Source: SYIM01 sp964581825 | GTDB taxonomy: Bacteria; Pseudomonadota; Gammaproteobacteria; Burkholderiales; Burkholderiaceae_E | Direction: 5' to 3' | Assembly (NCBI GenBank): GCA_964581825.1 | Contig: CAZORB010000090.1 | Coordinates: forward strand, 1-17,958 | Length of the DNA: 17,958 nt | Shown: positions 1 to 7,434 of the stretch, piece after piece | Layout of the letters: every line of letters begins with the position of its first letter | Numbering within the stretch: the stretch's first letter is position 1 | Program-made: the position numbers and the translations under genes | The notes under the pieces: model-generated | Told to the model about the DNA's origin: nothing | Seen by the model: the letters and a program-made list of their open reading frames with translations, nothing else | The model's database searches: none

Positions 1-52
1 AACGACCCCCACCATGTCAAGGTGGTGCTCTAACCAGCTGAGCTACGCGCCT
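1..52 (-). tRNA. tRNA-Val(GAC), 3' part outside the window
   Basis: The reverse complement reads AGGCGCG (5' acceptor strand), TA, then a D arm with GCTC/GAGC pairing around AGCTGGTTA, then an anticodon stem CCACC/GGTGG around the loop TTGACAT. The anticodon is therefore GAC, which reads valine GUC/GUU codons. The variable loop and the first bases of the T arm are present. The window edge cuts off the rest of the T arm, the 3' acceptor strand and CCA. The gene lies downstream of the iron permease in the same direction, with about 60 bp between them. The anticodon call is firm, but the 3' half cannot be checked here. Confidence 0.93.
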
Positions 53-62
53 GCAGACCAAC

Positions 63-68
63 ACTATA
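63..68 (-). promoter_or_regulatory. Candidate -10 element for tRNA-Val
   Basis: The minus strand reads TATAGT here, 10 bp before the first base of the tRNA, which fits a start about 4 bases upstream of the mature 5' end. No convincing -35 element lies 16-18 bp further upstream (GTCGAG and neighbours are poor). The tRNA could instead be transcribed by read-through from the permease gene. Confidence 0.35.
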
Positions 69-89
69 GCAGAGCGGCGCGCGCCACTC

Positions 90-114
90 GACCCAGGCCT
101 TCCATGCGTGGGTC
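90..114 (-). terminator. Weak hairpin at the end of the iron permease gene
   Basis: GACCCA (90-95) and TGGGTC (109-114) are perfect inverted repeats separated by 13 bases. The repeat touches the permease stop codon. No T-run follows on the minus strand, so a Rho-independent terminator is doubtful, and transcription may continue into the tRNA. Confidence 0.25.
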
Positions 115-1811
115 TACTTGGCAGGAATCCGCGCGCCGCCGGTGGGTTCCGTCAAGGTGATTCGCGACAGCCAGATCACGGGTACGACACCCACCAACAC
201 GATCAGCAGCGAGGGCCAGGCGGCTTCAGCGAGTCTTTCGTCGGCAGCGAAGTGGTACGCCACGACTGCCAGCGTGTCGAAATCAAACGGCCTGAGCACA
301 AGCGTTGCCGGTAACTCTTTGACCGAATCCACAAACACAAGGAGCGCCGCCACCGCCAGCGTGCGCCGCATGAGCGGCCAATGCACCTCACGCAGAACGC
401 CCCACAGGTTTCGGCCCAGGCTGCGGGCACTCTGATCCATTGACGGGCTGATCCGCTTAAGACCCGCATCGATTCCCTGGAAGCCCACTGGAAAAAATCT
501 GACTGTGTAGGCGTAGTAGACCGCACCGAGCCCACCGGCAATCAATGGCACCTCAAACCCAAAGCGCTCACCGCTCCAGTTCAATAACCCCGAGGTAAAG
601 CTGGCGAGCGCAAGGAGTCCCACTCCTAACACCAACCCCGGAATCGCATAGCCAGTATTGGCCAGACCCAGGGCCAGCCTGATCGACCGGCCGCCAAACA
701 CTCGCAGCGCGTAAGCGCCCAGCAAGGCAAGCGGAACAACGAGCGCCACGCTTCCCAGCCCGAGCACCGCGGTATTGAACGCCCAATCGAAAAGGCGTGT
801 ATCGAGCCCGGATTCAGCCGACAACCCGCTCACTGCAAGAATGACCGCGGGAAAGACGAAGCCAAGCAGACCGGGTAGCGCACAGGCCACGGTTGCTGCC
901 CAGGCCGCAGCACCTTTCATTACCAATCGCTCAGGCGGTCGCGTCGAGCGCGCATGAAACTGCATCCGACCACGTTGTACCCGTTCGAGCCACACCAGGG
1001 TCATCACCGCAACCAACAGCACCAGCGCAAGCTGCGCCGCGCCAGACCGATCTCCCAGTGACTGCCAGGCTCGGAAGATGCCCGCTGTGAAGGTATCCAC
1101 CGCGAAATAGCTGACGGTGCCGAAATCGGCCAGTGTCTCCATCGTGGCCAGCGCAACGCCCGCCGCCACCGCAGGCCTGGCAACAGGCCAGGTGACCCGC
1201 CACCACACCCGCGCCGGCCCGAGCCCCAATGATCGGGCCGCCTCGGCCAGCGATTCACTACGCTCGGCAAATGCCGTTCTCGCCAGCAGGTACACGTAGG
1301 GATACAGCGCGAGACCCAGGCAGACCGCCGCGGCGGGCCAACTGTGGACCTCGGGAAACCAGTACTCGCCGATTTCCCATCCGGTCCAACGCCGCAAGCT
1401 CGACTGCACAACGCCTGACGGCGCTAGAAAATCGGTGTAGGCATACGCCATGACAAAGGCCGGCATGGCCATGGGCAGCACCAGCGTCCAGGCCAGGAAC
1501 CGCCGGCCAGGAAACTCCCAGGCCGCAATCATCCAGGCGGCCCCAACACCCAGACCGAGCACCAGGATGACTACTGCAATCGCGAGCAGAAGCGTTGTTG
1601 CCGCGTAGCGCGGCAGCACGGTCAGCGCGAGATGCGACAAGGTTGCGCTGCTGTCCAAAAATCCGGACACCGCCAACACCGCAAGCGCCAGCGCCGGGGC
1701 AGCCAGCGCAAGCGCGGCCCCAATGGCGGCAGCGGTTGCCGGCAGTCTCGACGACGCGGCAGGCTTTGGTCCTGACCCTGCAGAGAACACCCGGCGTTTC
1801 CCGCGATACAC
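114..1811 (-). CDS. Iron(III) ABC transporter permease (FbpB type, two fused modules)
   Basis: This is the inner-membrane channel of a ferric-iron importer. The 565 residues hold two BPD_transp_1 modules in one chain, as in FbpB/SfuB. There are two EAA-type loops that dock on the ATPase: SLAEAARSLGLGPARVWWRV (about 187-206) and MDQSARSLG...LREVHWPL (about 458-480). The second is followed by LVFVDSVKELPATLVLRP, a stretch characteristic of iron permeases of this family. Many hydrophobic segments lie across both halves, and the length is usual for the family. The start shown is GTG at 1811 with no clear ribosome site. A GTG seven codons further in is possible. It is divergent from the ATPase gene, and the 36-bp gap contains a Fur-box-like site. 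I see no solute-binding protein gene nearby. Substrate iron is inferred from family motifs plus the Fur site, and other members move thiamine or phosphonates. Confidence 0.88.
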   Translation of the reverse strand: MYRGKRRVFSAGSGPKPAASSRLPATAAAIGAALALAAPALALAVLAVSGFLDSSATLSHLALTVLPRYAATTLLLAIAVVILVLGLGVGAAWMIAAWEFPGRRFLAWTLVLPMAMPAFVMAYAYTDFLAPSGVVQSSLRRWTGWEIGEYWFPEVHSWPAAAVCLGLALYPYVYLLARTAFAERSESLAEAARSLGLGPARVWWRVTWPVARPAVAAGVALATMETLADFGTVSYFAVDTFTAGIFRAWQSLGDRSGAAQLALVLLVAVMTLVWLERVQRGRMQFHARSTRPPERLVMKGAAAWAATVACALPGLLGFVFPAVILAVSGLSAESGLDTRLFDWAFNTAVLGLGSVALVVPLALLGAYALRVFGGRSIRLALGLANTGYAIPGLVLGVGLLALASFTSGLLNWSGERFGFEVPLIAGGLGAVYYAYTVRFFPVGFQGIDAGLKRISPSMDQSARSLGRNLWGVLREVHWPLMRRTLAVAALLVFVDSVKELPATLVLRPFDFDTLAVVAYHFAADERLAEAAWPSLLIVLVGVVPVIWLSRITLTEPTGGARIPAK

Positions 1812-1820
1812 TTGTCAAAC

Positions 1821-1839
1821 GAGAATTATATGCATTCGC
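1821..1839. promoter_or_regulatory. Candidate Fur box between the iron permease and ATPase genes
   Basis: GAGAATTATATGCATTCGC matches the 19-base Fur consensus (GATAATGATAATCATTATC) at 13 positions by my count and is itself an imperfect palindrome (GAGAAT/ATTCGC). It fills most of the 36-bp gap between two divergent iron-transport genes and covers the -10 candidate of the permease. Binding here would be expected to repress both directions when iron is plentiful. Regulation is inferred from position and consensus only. Confidence 0.6.
1825..1830 (-). promoter_or_regulatory. Perfect TATAAT -10 hexamer facing the iron permease
   Basis: On the minus strand this reads TATAAT, lying inside the Fur-like palindrome. 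Transcription would begin about 7 bases later, near 1818, leaving only a few bases before the GTG at 1811. No good -35 element is present at 17 bp. Either the permease mRNA is nearly leaderless, or the true start codon lies further inside the gene. Confidence 0.4.
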
Positions 1840-1847
1840 AATAAGCC

Positions 1848-2960
1848 ATGGCTTCGCCAACCACCGCCACGTTGCGTGTCGACGATCTATCCGTTGTGTT
1901 TTCGCGCGATGGTCGTCAGCAACGCGTGCTCGACGGACTCAGTTTTTCGCTCGCGGAAGGCGAGATCGGCTGCCTGCTGGGCGCCTCGGGCTGCGGCAAG
2001 TCCACCGCACTGCGTGTAATCGCCGGGTTCGTACGACCCGAGCGCGGGACAGTCGCTATTGGTGGGCGTCCTGTGGTGGGCCCCAATGTGTGGATACCGC
2101 CCGAAGCGCGCGGCACAGGGGTGGTGTTTCAGGACTACGCGCTGTTTCCGCACCTCGATATTGAATCGAACATTGGGTTCGGACTAAAGGATCGTGCTGC
2201 GTCGGAGCGCACTGCGCGCGTCGCAGAGATGCTGAGGCTGGTGGGTCTCGAGGGTATGAATCGGCGGTTCCCGCATGAATTATCAGGCGGGCAGCAGCAG
2301 CGCGTAGCGCTGGCTCGCGCGCTGGCGCCCGCGCCTGCGCTACTTCTTCTTGACGAACCCTTCTCAAGCCTGGACCCTGAGCTTCGCGAGCGCCTTGCGC
2401 TCGAATTGCGAGAGATCCTCAAGACTGCCGCAATCACCACGCTTCTTGTCACCCACGATCAGTACGAGGCGTTTGCAATGGCTGATAGCGTCGGCGTCAT
2501 GGCTGATGGCCGCATTGCACAGTGGGACACGCCCTATCGTCTTTACCACCGCCCCGTGTCGCGCGAGGTAGCCGACTTTGTCGGGCACGGCGCCTTCCTG
2601 CCGGGTCGGGTTCGCGAATCAAACGGCAAAGCCCAGATCGAAATCGAACTAGGGACGCTGCCGATTCTGGCGCGCGCCGACCAGGCGATCGCATCGGCGG
2701 TGGCCGCACCGACCGGCGAGGTCACCGTGCTGCTTCGTCCCGACGATGTGGTGCACGATGATGCAAGCCCGGTGCAGGCGCAGGTGGTGCGCAAGGCATT
2801 TCGCGGTGCTCAGTTCCTGTACACGCTGAAACTGCCAAGCGGCGCAACGCTGCTGGCCTTGGTGCCCAGTCATCACGACCATCCCGTCGGCGAGCGGATC
2901 GGTATTCGGTTCGATGCCGACCACATCGTTACCTTTGAGTCGCCAATCACTAAGCCATGA
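1848..2960 (+). CDS. Iron(III) ABC transporter ATP-binding protein (FbpC type)
   Basis: This is the cytoplasmic ATPase that powers the permease encoded divergently. In its 370 residues I see Walker A GASGCGKST (45-53), the Q-loop in VFQDYALFPHLD (Q95), signature LSGGQQQR (145-152), Walker B LLLLDEP (166-172) followed by the D-loop SSLD, and the switch histidine in VTHD (201-204). After about residue 240 comes a C-terminal TOBE-like regulatory region, as in FbpC/PotA/UgpC relatives. ATG at 1848 has no clear ribosome site, and an internal TTG at codon 9 (LRVDDL) is an alternative. Its stop overlaps the next gene's start by ATGA, so the two are probably translated together. ATPase identity is certain. 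The iron substrate is inferred from the Fur-type site and the FbpB-like permease. Confidence 0.9.
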   Translation: MASPTTATLRVDDLSVVFSRDGRQQRVLDGLSFSLAEGEIGCLLGASGCGKSTALRVIAGFVRPERGTVAIGGRPVVGPNVWIPPEARGTGVVFQDYALFPHLDIESNIGFGLKDRAASERTARVAEMLRLVGLEGMNRRFPHELSGGQQQRVALARALAPAPALLLLDEPFSSLDPELRERLALELREILKTAAITTLLVTHDQYEAFAMADSVGVMADGRIAQWDTPYRLYHRPVSREVADFVGHGAFLPGRVRESNGKAQIEIELGTLPILARADQAIASAVAAPTGEVTVLLRPDDVVHDDASPVQAQVVRKAFRGAQFLYTLKLPSGATLLALVPSHHDHPVGERIGIRFDADHIVTFESPITKP

Positions 2961-3847
2961 CGCACGCTCCATTGCAGCCCTCGAAAACGATGTCCCCACG
3001 CAAGCGGAACGGCATTTCTCGAACCGATCGGTCTGGCCTGACTGCAATCGCCCGAGCCATGATCGTTGCCTGGACCTTGCAGGGCTCCATGCTGGCCGTG
3101 GCAGCCACGCCCGCGATCGGTACGGTCACTCGCGATGCCACCAGCGGCATTGACTGGGTAGCGCTAGAGGGGTTTTCGATCGCCAGAACCGAGACCACGA
3201 TCGGTCAGTTCCGGCGGTTTGTAGCGGCAACGGGAACGGTGACACGGGCCGAGCGCGAAGGCGGCGGATCGGTCTATGAGGCCGGCTGGACGCAGAAACG
3301 GGGCTGGGTCTGGTCAACGCCTTATGGACCGCAGTATCGTTCAGGCGACGATGAACCGGCAGCCCATGTCACCTACGACGAAGCTCAAGCTTTCTGTCGC
3401 TGGGCAGGAGGCCAGTTGCCCACTGACTCCCAATGGACGGCGGCGGCCTATCGCGAGCAACGGCCCTCGCCGCCAGCGCCTTTGCTGACGGGTCGCACTT
3501 ATCCCTTTCCAACCGGGGACTCGCCCGCTGGTGCGCAGTGTCTCGACGATTGCGGGTCGCAGTCGGCCAAGCGGTCGGTCAAACACGGTGCGACACTGTC
3601 ACGAGGCCTGGGCCATGCGCCCACCAGTCAGACCCCTGCGGGGGTGAACGGCCTCCACGATATGGGTGCCAACCTTTGGGAATGGGTGGATGACCCACCG
3701 GGAGAGCGCGGTAACGCTGAGCGTCTGACCCGGGGTGGGTCGTGGTGGTACGGTAGCGGACCGATGCGAGCGGATCATCGCCAAAGCAAGCCCGGAAACA
3801 CAACCGTTGTCTATATCGGTTTTCGCTGCGTCAAAGTATCGCGTTAG
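2957..3847 (+). CDS. Exported FGE/SUMF1-domain protein without catalytic cysteines
   Basis: The 296-residue protein carries the formylglycine-generating-enzyme (FGE-sulfatase) fold: ETTIGQFRRFV (79-89), HVTYDEAQAFCRWAGGQLPT (137-156), GVNGLHDMGANLWEWV (219-234), RGGSWWYG (249-256) and GFRCV (288-292). A basic N-terminus and hydrophobic stretch (about 27-50, ending LAVAA before TPAIG) look like a signal peptide. ATG at 2957 overlaps the ATPase stop, and an internal ATG at codon 12 (MSPRKR) is also possible. In true FGE two cysteines follow the RGGS motif. Here that stretch is WWYGSGPMRADHR, with none. It is therefore unlikely to make formylglycine and is closer in concept to PvdO-like or other non-catalytic members. 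Its place in a Fur-type iron transport unit suggests a periplasmic role in iron handling, substrate unknown. The gene ends with a 4-base tail-to-tail overlap with the next gene. Confidence 0.8.
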   Translation: MTHAPLQPSKTMSPRKRNGISRTDRSGLTAIARAMIVAWTLQGSMLAVAATPAIGTVTRDATSGIDWVALEGFSIARTETTIGQFRRFVAATGTVTRAEREGGGSVYEAGWTQKRGWVWSTPYGPQYRSGDDEPAAHVTYDEAQAFCRWAGGQLPTDSQWTAAAYREQRPSPPAPLLTGRTYPFPTGDSPAGAQCLDDCGSQSAKRSVKHGATLSRGLGHAPTSQTPAGVNGLHDMGANLWEWVDDPPGERGNAERLTRGGSWWYGSGPMRADHRQSKPGNTTVVYIGFRCVKVSR

Positions 3848-5208
3848 GCGGCGCTTGACTCACGCGCGCTCAACGCCGGGTGGACGGGCTGTACCGCTGC
3901 GACGAATGCCCAGGCCCCAGCAAGCGATACCAGGGCGAGCACCGTGAAACCAAGACGGTAGTCACCCATCAGGTCAGCCAGCACACCCGCTAACAGCGGA
4001 CCCGCCACCTGCCCGATCGCGACCACCACAGACGACATGCCGAGAATCATGCCGATCGCCCGGCGGCCGAAGTAATCAGCACGAATCGCCTGCATGAACG
4101 GGCCTCGAACACCCCACGCGGCGCCATGCAGAATGGCAAACGCCACCAGCATCACAACGCCGCTGGCATAGGTGAGCATCAGCAGCCCCAGAAAATGCCC
4201 CAGCATCGCCAGCGCCGCAACCCGCCGCTTAATGAACCGATCGCCGATCCAGATACCCAGCAACACACCACCAATCTGCGCCAGCGTCATGACCATGATG
4301 ATGAGCGAAGCAGCGTTGACAGAGTATCCGAGCCCTTCCTTCATATGCGTGATCGCATGAACATTGACCGCACCGACCACCAGCAACGCCGCGCCGTGCC
4401 CGAGCGCAAGTAACCAGAACGCTCGCGTTCGCATCGCTTCATGCAGCGTAAAGCCGCGGCGCGCTTCGTCGGCAGCACTCAGCTTCAGACTGTCTGCGGG
4501 CGATTGCGCTAGGGACCGCCCGGCATCACCCGCCTGAGACCCAGACACGGGGCTGGACGCGGCAGACCCCGAGCCGGGGTGAGGCGCACCAGGCCCCGCC
4601 TGAGAGGCATCGGGTGGAATACCATCGACATACTCGCCGGTCTGCTGGGGCCGTCCTCGGAACACCGAGCCAAGCGGCCACCCCACCAGCAGCACGAGGC
4701 ACCCAGACGCGATCGCGGTGGCGCGCCAGCCAAACGCCTGCATGAACGCAGCGACCACAGGAACTAGAATCCCGCCAAAGCCCACCCCCAGGCCGACCGC
4801 AGACAGCGCGCGCGCCCGGTACCGTTCGAACCAGTGGATGATGGCCACATTGATCGCCAGGTAGCCGCATAGCGTCATGCCAACTGAGCAGACAGCGATT
4901 GCCGCGTAGAACCCGACGATCGAGTCGACCATCCCTAACGCGATCAATCCCAAAGCGAACAACACTACCCCGGCGCGAATCACCGGGCTTTCGCCGAAAC
5001 GATCCACCAGCCAGCCCACCAGCGGGCCAATGATCGCTGTTTCGAGCGACATCATCGCCGCCCCGCCCGACAGCGCGGTCTTACTCCAGTCGCGCTCATC
5101 CGACAGCACCGCCACATAGGCGCCGAATGACTGCTGCATCAATCCGCCCTGCAGCACCTGGAGGGCTGCGCCCGCTCCAACGAGTCGCCAGCCGTGAAAG
5201 ATCTTCAT
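3844..5208 (-). CDS. MFS transporter
   Basis: This is a major facilitator superfamily inner-membrane carrier of 454 residues. It begins with the FHGWRLV motif common in oxalate/monocarboxylate-type MFS proteins. The loop between segments 2 and 3 has the motif-A-like GWLVDRFGESPVIRAG (64-79). Two six-helix halves (about 5-195 and 252-440) are joined by a long Ala/Gly/Ser/Pro-rich cytoplasmic loop (about 196-250). It is the last gene of a minus-strand operon, starting 9 bp after the aminotransferase stop with no clear ribosome site, so translation is probably coupled. The substrate is not visible. An organic acid or an amino-acid-related compound is inferred from the neighbours. Its stop codon overlaps that of the convergent FGE-like gene (TTAG). 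Confidence 0.85.
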   Translation of the reverse strand: MKIFHGWRLVGAGAALQVLQGGLMQQSFGAYVAVLSDERDWSKTALSGGAAMMSLETAIIGPLVGWLVDRFGESPVIRAGVVLFALGLIALGMVDSIVGFYAAIAVCSVGMTLCGYLAINVAIIHWFERYRARALSAVGLGVGFGGILVPVVAAFMQAFGWRATAIASGCLVLLVGWPLGSVFRGRPQQTGEYVDGIPPDASQAGPGAPHPGSGSAASSPVSGSQAGDAGRSLAQSPADSLKLSAADEARRGFTLHEAMRTRAFWLLALGHGAALLVVGAVNVHAITHMKEGLGYSVNAASLIIMVMTLAQIGGVLLGIWIGDRFIKRRVAALAMLGHFLGLLMLTYASGVVMLVAFAILHGAAWGVRGPFMQAIRADYFGRRAIGMILGMSSVVVAIGQVAGPLLAGVLADLMGDYRLGFTVLALVSLAGAWAFVAAVQPVHPALSARESSAA

Positions 5209-5217
5209 TAAAGTAGG

Positions 5218-6444
5218 TTAGCGAATGCTCATCGAATTAAGCGCCGAACCAATCCGGGCGATGCCCTGATGGATCTGCGCTGGCGAAGGCGTTGAAAAAG
5301 ACAGCCGAAGCGTGGCCGGGTCGACCTGATCGGCGTAGTAGATATCACCGGCAACGAAGGTCACTTTTTCTTCGATAGCCTGCTTGAGCAGGTCACGCGC
5401 GCTGGCGCCGCTCAGAATCCGACCCCACATGAACATTCCGCCCTCCGGAACGCCCACCTCAATACGACCCGCCAGATGGGTTTGGATGGCCTCTCGCATG
5501 GCCTGCGCGCGTTCACGATACGCCTGCAGAATCACCGGAAGATGCGCGCGCAGTCTTCCCGCCGCCAGGTAACAGGCGACGGTCATCTGCGTGAAACCCG
5601 GGTTGGAGAGGTCATCAAGCTGCTTGGCGATCAGGCAGGCACGTCGGATGGCCGGCGTGGCAATCAGCCAGCCTGTGCGAAGCCCTGGCGCGATCACCTT
5701 CGAAAAACTTCCCAGGTGAACCACCCAATCGCGAGCGCCTGGTACCCGATCAACCAGGCTGATCAGATGTGGCTGCGGCTCGCACTCGAATCGAAGCCGT
5801 CCATAAGGATCATCTTCCACAACAACCACACCGTATTCCACCGCCAGTTCGAGTAGTCGAAGCCGCCGCGCAAGCGGCATCGTGGCGCCGCTGGGATTGG
5901 CAAACGTAGGCACCACATACAGGAGCTTAGGGCGCGGCAATCGGCCCAGCGCAGCATCCCGCAGAAGCGTTTCAACCTCATCGACGTCCAGCCCCTGATG
6001 GTCACCCCCAACGGTTTGTATGTCCACGCCCGCGATTTTCAGCAGCCGAAGCGGGCCCGTGTAGGTGGGGCGTTCAACCAGCGCGGCATCGCCGGGACGC
6101 AGCAAGGTTCGAACCAGCAGATCAAACCCCTGTTGCGACCCTGCGGTGACCAGAATATCGTCGGCCGCGCAACGGGTGCCTGCCTCGGCCATCCATCCGG
6201 TAATGGCCTCGCGGAGTGCGGGCAGTCCATCGGTTGGGCCGTACTGAAGGCAGGCGGTCGGGCTTGCTGACAGCGCCTCATCTGCGGACGCACGCAAGCC
6301 ATCACGGTCAAATAGTTCAGGCCCTGGATATCCTCCCGCGAGCGAGATCATTCCAGGAATGCTCATCAGCTTCGCGAGCTCGCGAATCAGCGATTCGCCG
6401 ATGGTTCGATAGGCAGGAAGGAGATAAGAGTCGGGCGTATTCAT
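5218..6444 (-). CDS. PLP-dependent aminotransferase, class I/II
   Basis: This is a cytoplasmic fold-type I aminotransferase of 408 residues, moving an amino group from an amino acid to a 2-oxo acid. Visible motifs are MISLAGGYPGPELF (32-45), YGPTDGLPALREAI (68-81), AGSQQGFDLL (101-110), NPSG (183-186), EDDPYGRL (200-207), the PLP-lysine stretch GSFSKVIAPGLRTGW with Lys249, and Arg390 in TLRLSFS for the substrate carboxylate. The pattern resembles LysN/2-aminoadipate and ARO8-type enzymes and the aminotransferase part of MocR regulators. There is no GntR DNA-binding region, so this is an enzyme, not a regulator. It starts 3 bp after the EamA gene's stop and is followed 9 bp later by the MFS gene. 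The exact amino acid cannot be told from sequence. Confidence 0.88.
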   Translation of the reverse strand: MNTPDSYLLPAYRTIGESLIRELAKLMSIPGMISLAGGYPGPELFDRDGLRASADEALSASPTACLQYGPTDGLPALREAITGWMAEAGTRCAADDILVTAGSQQGFDLLVRTLLRPGDAALVERPTYTGPLRLLKIAGVDIQTVGGDHQGLDVDEVETLLRDAALGRLPRPKLLYVVPTFANPSGATMPLARRLRLLELAVEYGVVVVEDDPYGRLRFECEPQPHLISLVDRVPGARDWVVHLGSFSKVIAPGLRTGWLIATPAIRRACLIAKQLDDLSNPGFTQMTVACYLAAGRLRAHLPVILQAYRERAQAMREAIQTHLAGRIEVGVPEGGMFMWGRILSGASARDLLKQAIEEKVTFVAGDIYYADQVDPATLRLSFSTPSPAQIHQGIARIGSALNSMSIR

Positions 6445-6447
6445 CGG

Positions 6448-7353
6448 TCAGCGGCGCGATTCGCGTTCGCGGTGAAGCAGATAGAGTCCGGCGCCAATTA
6501 AGAGCGCAATCCCGGTCCAGCCGGTGAGGTTCGGCAGGTCTCCCCACACCACCCAGCCGATGACCAGCGCGATCGGCAGGCCACTGTAGCGGAACGGCGC
6601 CACCACTGACAGCTCGCCGATACGCGTACTGCGGATCACGAAAAAGTAGCCGCCAGTGAGGAATAGGGAGGCAGCTGCCAACAGCAAGGTTGAACGCAGA
6701 TCAAGGGGATGCCACGACGCGTTGAGGCAGAAAGCACCCGAGACCACGGTGATGGTGAGCGCAGTTGCCAGCGTGATCACCAGAGATGGCACGCCATGCG
6801 CGATTCGACGGGTAACCAGATCGCGGATCGAATGCATCAAGGTGGCAAACAAGCACAGAAGCGCATACACATTGAGCCCATCGCCAGAGGGCTGCACCAG
6901 CAACAACACACCCCCGAAACCAACCAGAATCGCAACCCACCTGAGCCCATCCACGCGTTCACGCAGCACCAGCACGGCAAGTGTCGTCACCATCAAAGGC
7001 GAAGCCATGTTGATCGCAATGGCGTCGCCCAGGGGCATGTGCAACAGCGACAGCAGGTAGGTAAATGTCGCCAGGCAGTCAATCATGCCTCGCAGGATCA
7101 CCGGCGGACGAAAGTGCGCTCGCGGTTGAACATTAACTGACGTCAGACGAAGCGCAATCGCGATCCAGATCGACGAGAAGACGCCGCGGACAAAAATCGT
7201 CTGCCACAGCGGAATGTCTGATCCAAGCGCCTTGATGAGCGCGTCGTTGATGACGAAGCAGGCAAGCGACACCACCATGAACAAAATACCGAGCCGGTTG
7301 GCGGCGTGGTCTCGCTCCGGCGGCGAGGAGGCAGATTGGGCAGGCGCTGTCAT
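6448..7353 (-). CDS. EamA/DMT family transporter
   Basis: This is a drug/metabolite transporter-superfamily membrane protein of 301 residues, with about ten hydrophobic segments in two EamA repeats (about 20-144 and 160-293). Features are FVRGVFSSIWIA near segment 2, a GDAIAINMASPLMVTTLAVLV stretch ending the first repeat, and PFRYSGLPIALVIGW in the second, typical of RhaT/YdcZ-like and S-adenosylmethionine or amino-acid exporters. It is the first gene of the operon with the aminotransferase and MFS genes. ATG at 7353 follows TATGAT (a possible -10, minus strand 7367-7362) with almost no leader and no Shine-Dalgarno site. Substrate and direction are unknown, and export of an amino acid or keto acid is a guess from context. 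Confidence 0.85.
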   Translation of the reverse strand: MTAPAQSASSPPERDHAANRLGILFMVVSLACFVINDALIKALGSDIPLWQTIFVRGVFSSIWIAIALRLTSVNVQPRAHFRPPVILRGMIDCLATFTYLLSLLHMPLGDAIAINMASPLMVTTLAVLVLRERVDGLRWVAILVGFGGVLLLVQPSGDGLNVYALLCLFATLMHSIRDLVTRRIAHGVPSLVITLATALTITVVSGAFCLNASWHPLDLRSTLLLAAASLFLTGGYFFVIRSTRIGELSVVAPFRYSGLPIALVIGWVVWGDLPNLTGWTGIALLIGAGLYLLHRERESRR

Positions 7354-7434
7354 CGCACTCGATCATACGCCAGCCGGTCGCGGGGCACCGACGGATGTGT
7401 CATGGGACAATCCGGACTCAACTGAGGTTGCCGG
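7354..7434. promoter_or_regulatory. Divergent intergenic region between the EamA operon and yaeQ
   Basis: This 81-bp gap must serve both directions. On the minus strand TATGAT (7367-7362) is a possible -10 for the EamA operon, without a matching -35. On the plus strand GAGG (7424-7427) is a well-placed ribosome site, 7 bases from the yaeQ ATG. It sits inside an imperfect hairpin: TCCGG (7411-7415) with CCGGA (7431-7435), and CTC (7417-7419) with GAG (7424-7426). No regulator site is recognised. Confidence 0.4.

Noticed and set aside
1..52. tRNA as an integration site for a mobile element
   Set aside because: The 3' end of the tRNA is outside the window, and I saw no integrase, transposase or direct repeat of the tRNA end in the window.
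1595..2164. A 189-codon plus-strand open frame across the permease/ATPase junction
   Set aside because: It lies antisense to the permease and out of frame with the ATPase, shows Arg/Ala-rich shadow composition and no family motif, while both overlapping genes have full family motifs.
2957..3847. Active sulfatase-maturing formylglycine-generating enzyme
   Set aside because: The two cysteines expected after RGGS are absent, and no sulfatase gene is nearby.
5218..6444. MocR-type transcription regulator
   Set aside because: The aminotransferase part fits, but there is no N-terminal GntR helix-turn-helix. The protein starts directly at the enzyme domain.
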